This document shows positions 62,106 through 64,000 of a DNA stretch of 64,000 bases, piece by piece. A program made the position numbers and the translations under genes. This stretch comes from Cheilinus undulatus. Taxonomy: Eukaryota; Chordata; Actinopteri; Labriformes; Labridae. The number at the start of each line of letters is the position of its first letter. Position 1 is the stretch's first letter. A model generated the notes under the pieces. The model searched no databases. It had not been told where the DNA came from and saw nothing but the letters and a program-made list of their open reading frames with translations. The stretch lies in NCBI RefSeq assembly GCF_018320785.1, contig NC_054867.1, positions 25,485,855 through 25,549,854 on the forward strand, read 5' to 3'.

Positions 62106-64000
62106 AATTGTGAATTCCCACCCCTGGTATAGACATGGGAATTTTGTGGACGCTTGTTTAAGCTGTTGGCATATAGCTCAAACATTATAAAGTAGCTCTT
62201 AAAAGGCACACACACATACATAGCCTCCCAGTGTGTATTATTTCACACTGCCAGAGTGCTGCTGATACTCTAATAAGGGATTCTGGCTGATGCAAGCAGG
62301 AATGTTCCTACAGCATCAGAAAGGGTGTGTATGAGAGGGAGTGTGTTTGACAGCCTAAATGTGTGTGTGAGAGAAACATGACAAACTGAGAGGCAGAAAG
62401 AGAAAGAAAGAGCTAGAAAAGTGAGTGAAACACATCAAAAGCAGGAGAGGAATGTTCAAACACAGATGTGTATGGTTAAACGCAGTGCCGAGATGGAGTT
62501 AAGGAATGAGCTTATCACCTACCACTCGTAGTTCACAGCACACTCCTTTGGAAAGCTACTTTACTCTAAGAACTTAGAGTTGCTCTGAGCTGTGTCATTA
62601 TTACAGGCTCTGCTGGATTTATCCAGTCAACACGCATCTCGCTGCTAACGGTCCCTTAGTCAGAGAGGATGACATAATATTTAAATGGAAAGCTTTAATT
62701 CAGGCAAAAGGAAGCATTTCAGAGGAAAATTAGGGAATGCTGAGTTTTTAATATGCTTGACAGATGTTACATTTTTAAAGTACATTTTGGCTCAGAGAGT
62801 CAGGCATCTGCCATTGATTGACTTAGCTGGAATGTTTAGAAAGTGGCTACCACTGCTGCTACTGATTGAATGTATTGATTATTGTCTTGTTACAGAGGTG
62901 TTAATGTTTCTAAGGAAACCCTATCTGGACATGAATCATTACATTTTATTTACTCCATTTTCTTGTGATGACCAATAATTTTTGTGGTTGTTTTCCTTTG
63001 ATCTGGACATATTTATCTTATGCCCCCAGAATTGATAAAGCTCAAAACCAACAAAGATTTCGTCTTATTTCATCTCAGTAGTGTGGGCAATAGCAGCACG
63101 GTATAGTGGTCAGGCTTATCACAGCAAACAGCCTACTTATAGCTTTCACATTACGTCATCCAGTCATGAAACCACCCCCTGGCAGACAAAAAAAGCTTCC
63201 TGTAACTGTACACTATGGAGAAGTTGACAGTCTTGGTGGCCACCTCCATGTTTTATTTGAATGAAAGCTGTTGATTAACTCTTTACTAGTTATACATCAA
63301 CAGAACCCCATCTGAAGAAGAAAACCCAAAGAGAAGCAAAAAGTGGATTAAAACTGTTATTACATTTCCTTTGGTGAACAATAGTCAGACAGATGTATCC
63401 CAATAATGCAATCAAATAGTGTCAATCTTAACAGAATAACTGTCTTTTAACTAGCATCACAGCATCAGAACACTGATAGACAGCTGACAGTGATCCTCAT
63501 TATAAAGTTATTTAAATAATGTGAACTAGCCCATTACTCATGTCAGGCAAAAATGTCATATCTCCATTTTATATAGTTTCTATGTTTTATTTTTTCATAA
63601 ATAAGAGCTGTTGGTCATCTTTATATCTGTCAGTGGGTTTTACAAGTTTTACACCAATAAAAAGTGTCAAAAGATGCTGACTATCACCATTCAGTGTTAA
63701 AATTAATTGAAAAACAGTGTTGTTTTCATTCCCCTAAAAGTGGTGATTTTGGAGAAAAGAGGTTTTTGCTCGATGCCAGCACTTTTTTTTGACTAATTAG
63801 CACTCTTCTAGATAAAGAATTTCTTGTTCTTCACTTCCCAAGTGGCATCTTCATTGACCCAAACACATCATTAATACATGAAAGTGTCCAAACTTTTATC
63901 CTGGCAGCTGGTAAAGGAGATGGATTCTCTTCTACTGTGGATATACTGGTATATCCAGATGTTGTCCAATGTAAAAAAATGTTTATAGTTTGTCATTTTT

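Larger units (their letters stand above)
58791..64000 (+). other. srgap2: srgap2 intron 1 (5' part)
   Basis: Begins with GTAAAA and has no acceptor followed by recognisable F-BAR sequence before the window ends. It holds a poly-T tract (60069-60091), a long TATCC pentanucleotide array (61712-62105) and otherwise complex AT-rich sequence. A long first intron is typical of this gene family. No second gene was recognised inside it. Confidence 0.75.

Noticed and set aside
61760..62190. ORFs of 117 and 131 codons encoding YPILSYP repeats
   Set aside because: Produced by the TATCC pentanucleotide array; all three forward frames give the same peptide pattern.

Overview
The window is AT-rich vertebrate nuclear DNA and almost certainly from a ray-finned fish, most likely a percomorph teleost. 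It has spliced genes with GT-AG introns, many hAT and Tc1/mariner relics, tRNA-derived SINEs, LINE 3' tails, and long TA, CA, pentanucleotide and poly-T simple repeats. Nothing bacterial or viral was seen. Nearly all six-frame ORFs here are chance or transposon remnants.

Genes lie in the last fifth. fam72a is on the minus strand, with four coding exons between 57004 and 55521. They join in frame into a 149-residue cysteine-rich protein. The first coding exon of srgap2 (58724-58790) is on the plus strand, and its long intron 1 runs off the right edge. The two genes are head-to-head with 1.7 kb between start codons, the same divergent pairing known for FAM72A and SRGAP2 in mammals. The fam72a side of the spacer has three CCAAT boxes about 30 bp apart and two ETS-like sites, a layout typical of cell-cycle promoters.

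Positions 1-53,300 look intergenic, and no host exon was recognised there. The supportable content is mobile DNA: a 3.3-kb hAT with exact 8-bp target duplications and a nested non-autonomous element (11505-14841); a 1.8-kb inverted-repeat element with a TTAA-flanked element inside it (14935-16738); an internally deleted Tc1-like element (16852-17433); a hAT remnant (21825-23780) whose 5' part is repeated at 19.6-20.2 kb; another CAGGG-ended element (24821-26766); SINEs at 10.4 and 28.4 kb with target duplications; a cluster at 33.5-36.2 kb (fold-back element, AGCTA array, Helitron-like element, DD37E-type Tc1/mariner element with long inverted repeats); a second Tc1 (41206-42676); LINE fragments at 43.0-44.5 and 50.5-51.1 kb; and a second, partly duplicated Helitron-like element (48774-49423). 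Stretches at 31.9-32.7 and 39.4-40.5 kb are repeat-free and complex and could hold conserved regulatory DNA, but sequence alone cannot show this.

No new multi-gene system was found. The most interesting items are the conserved fam72a/srgap2 divergent promoter, the fold-back element with tandem 21-bp units, the DD37E element with octamer-containing direct repeats, and elements with recurrent internal boxes that look like transposase-binding arrays.
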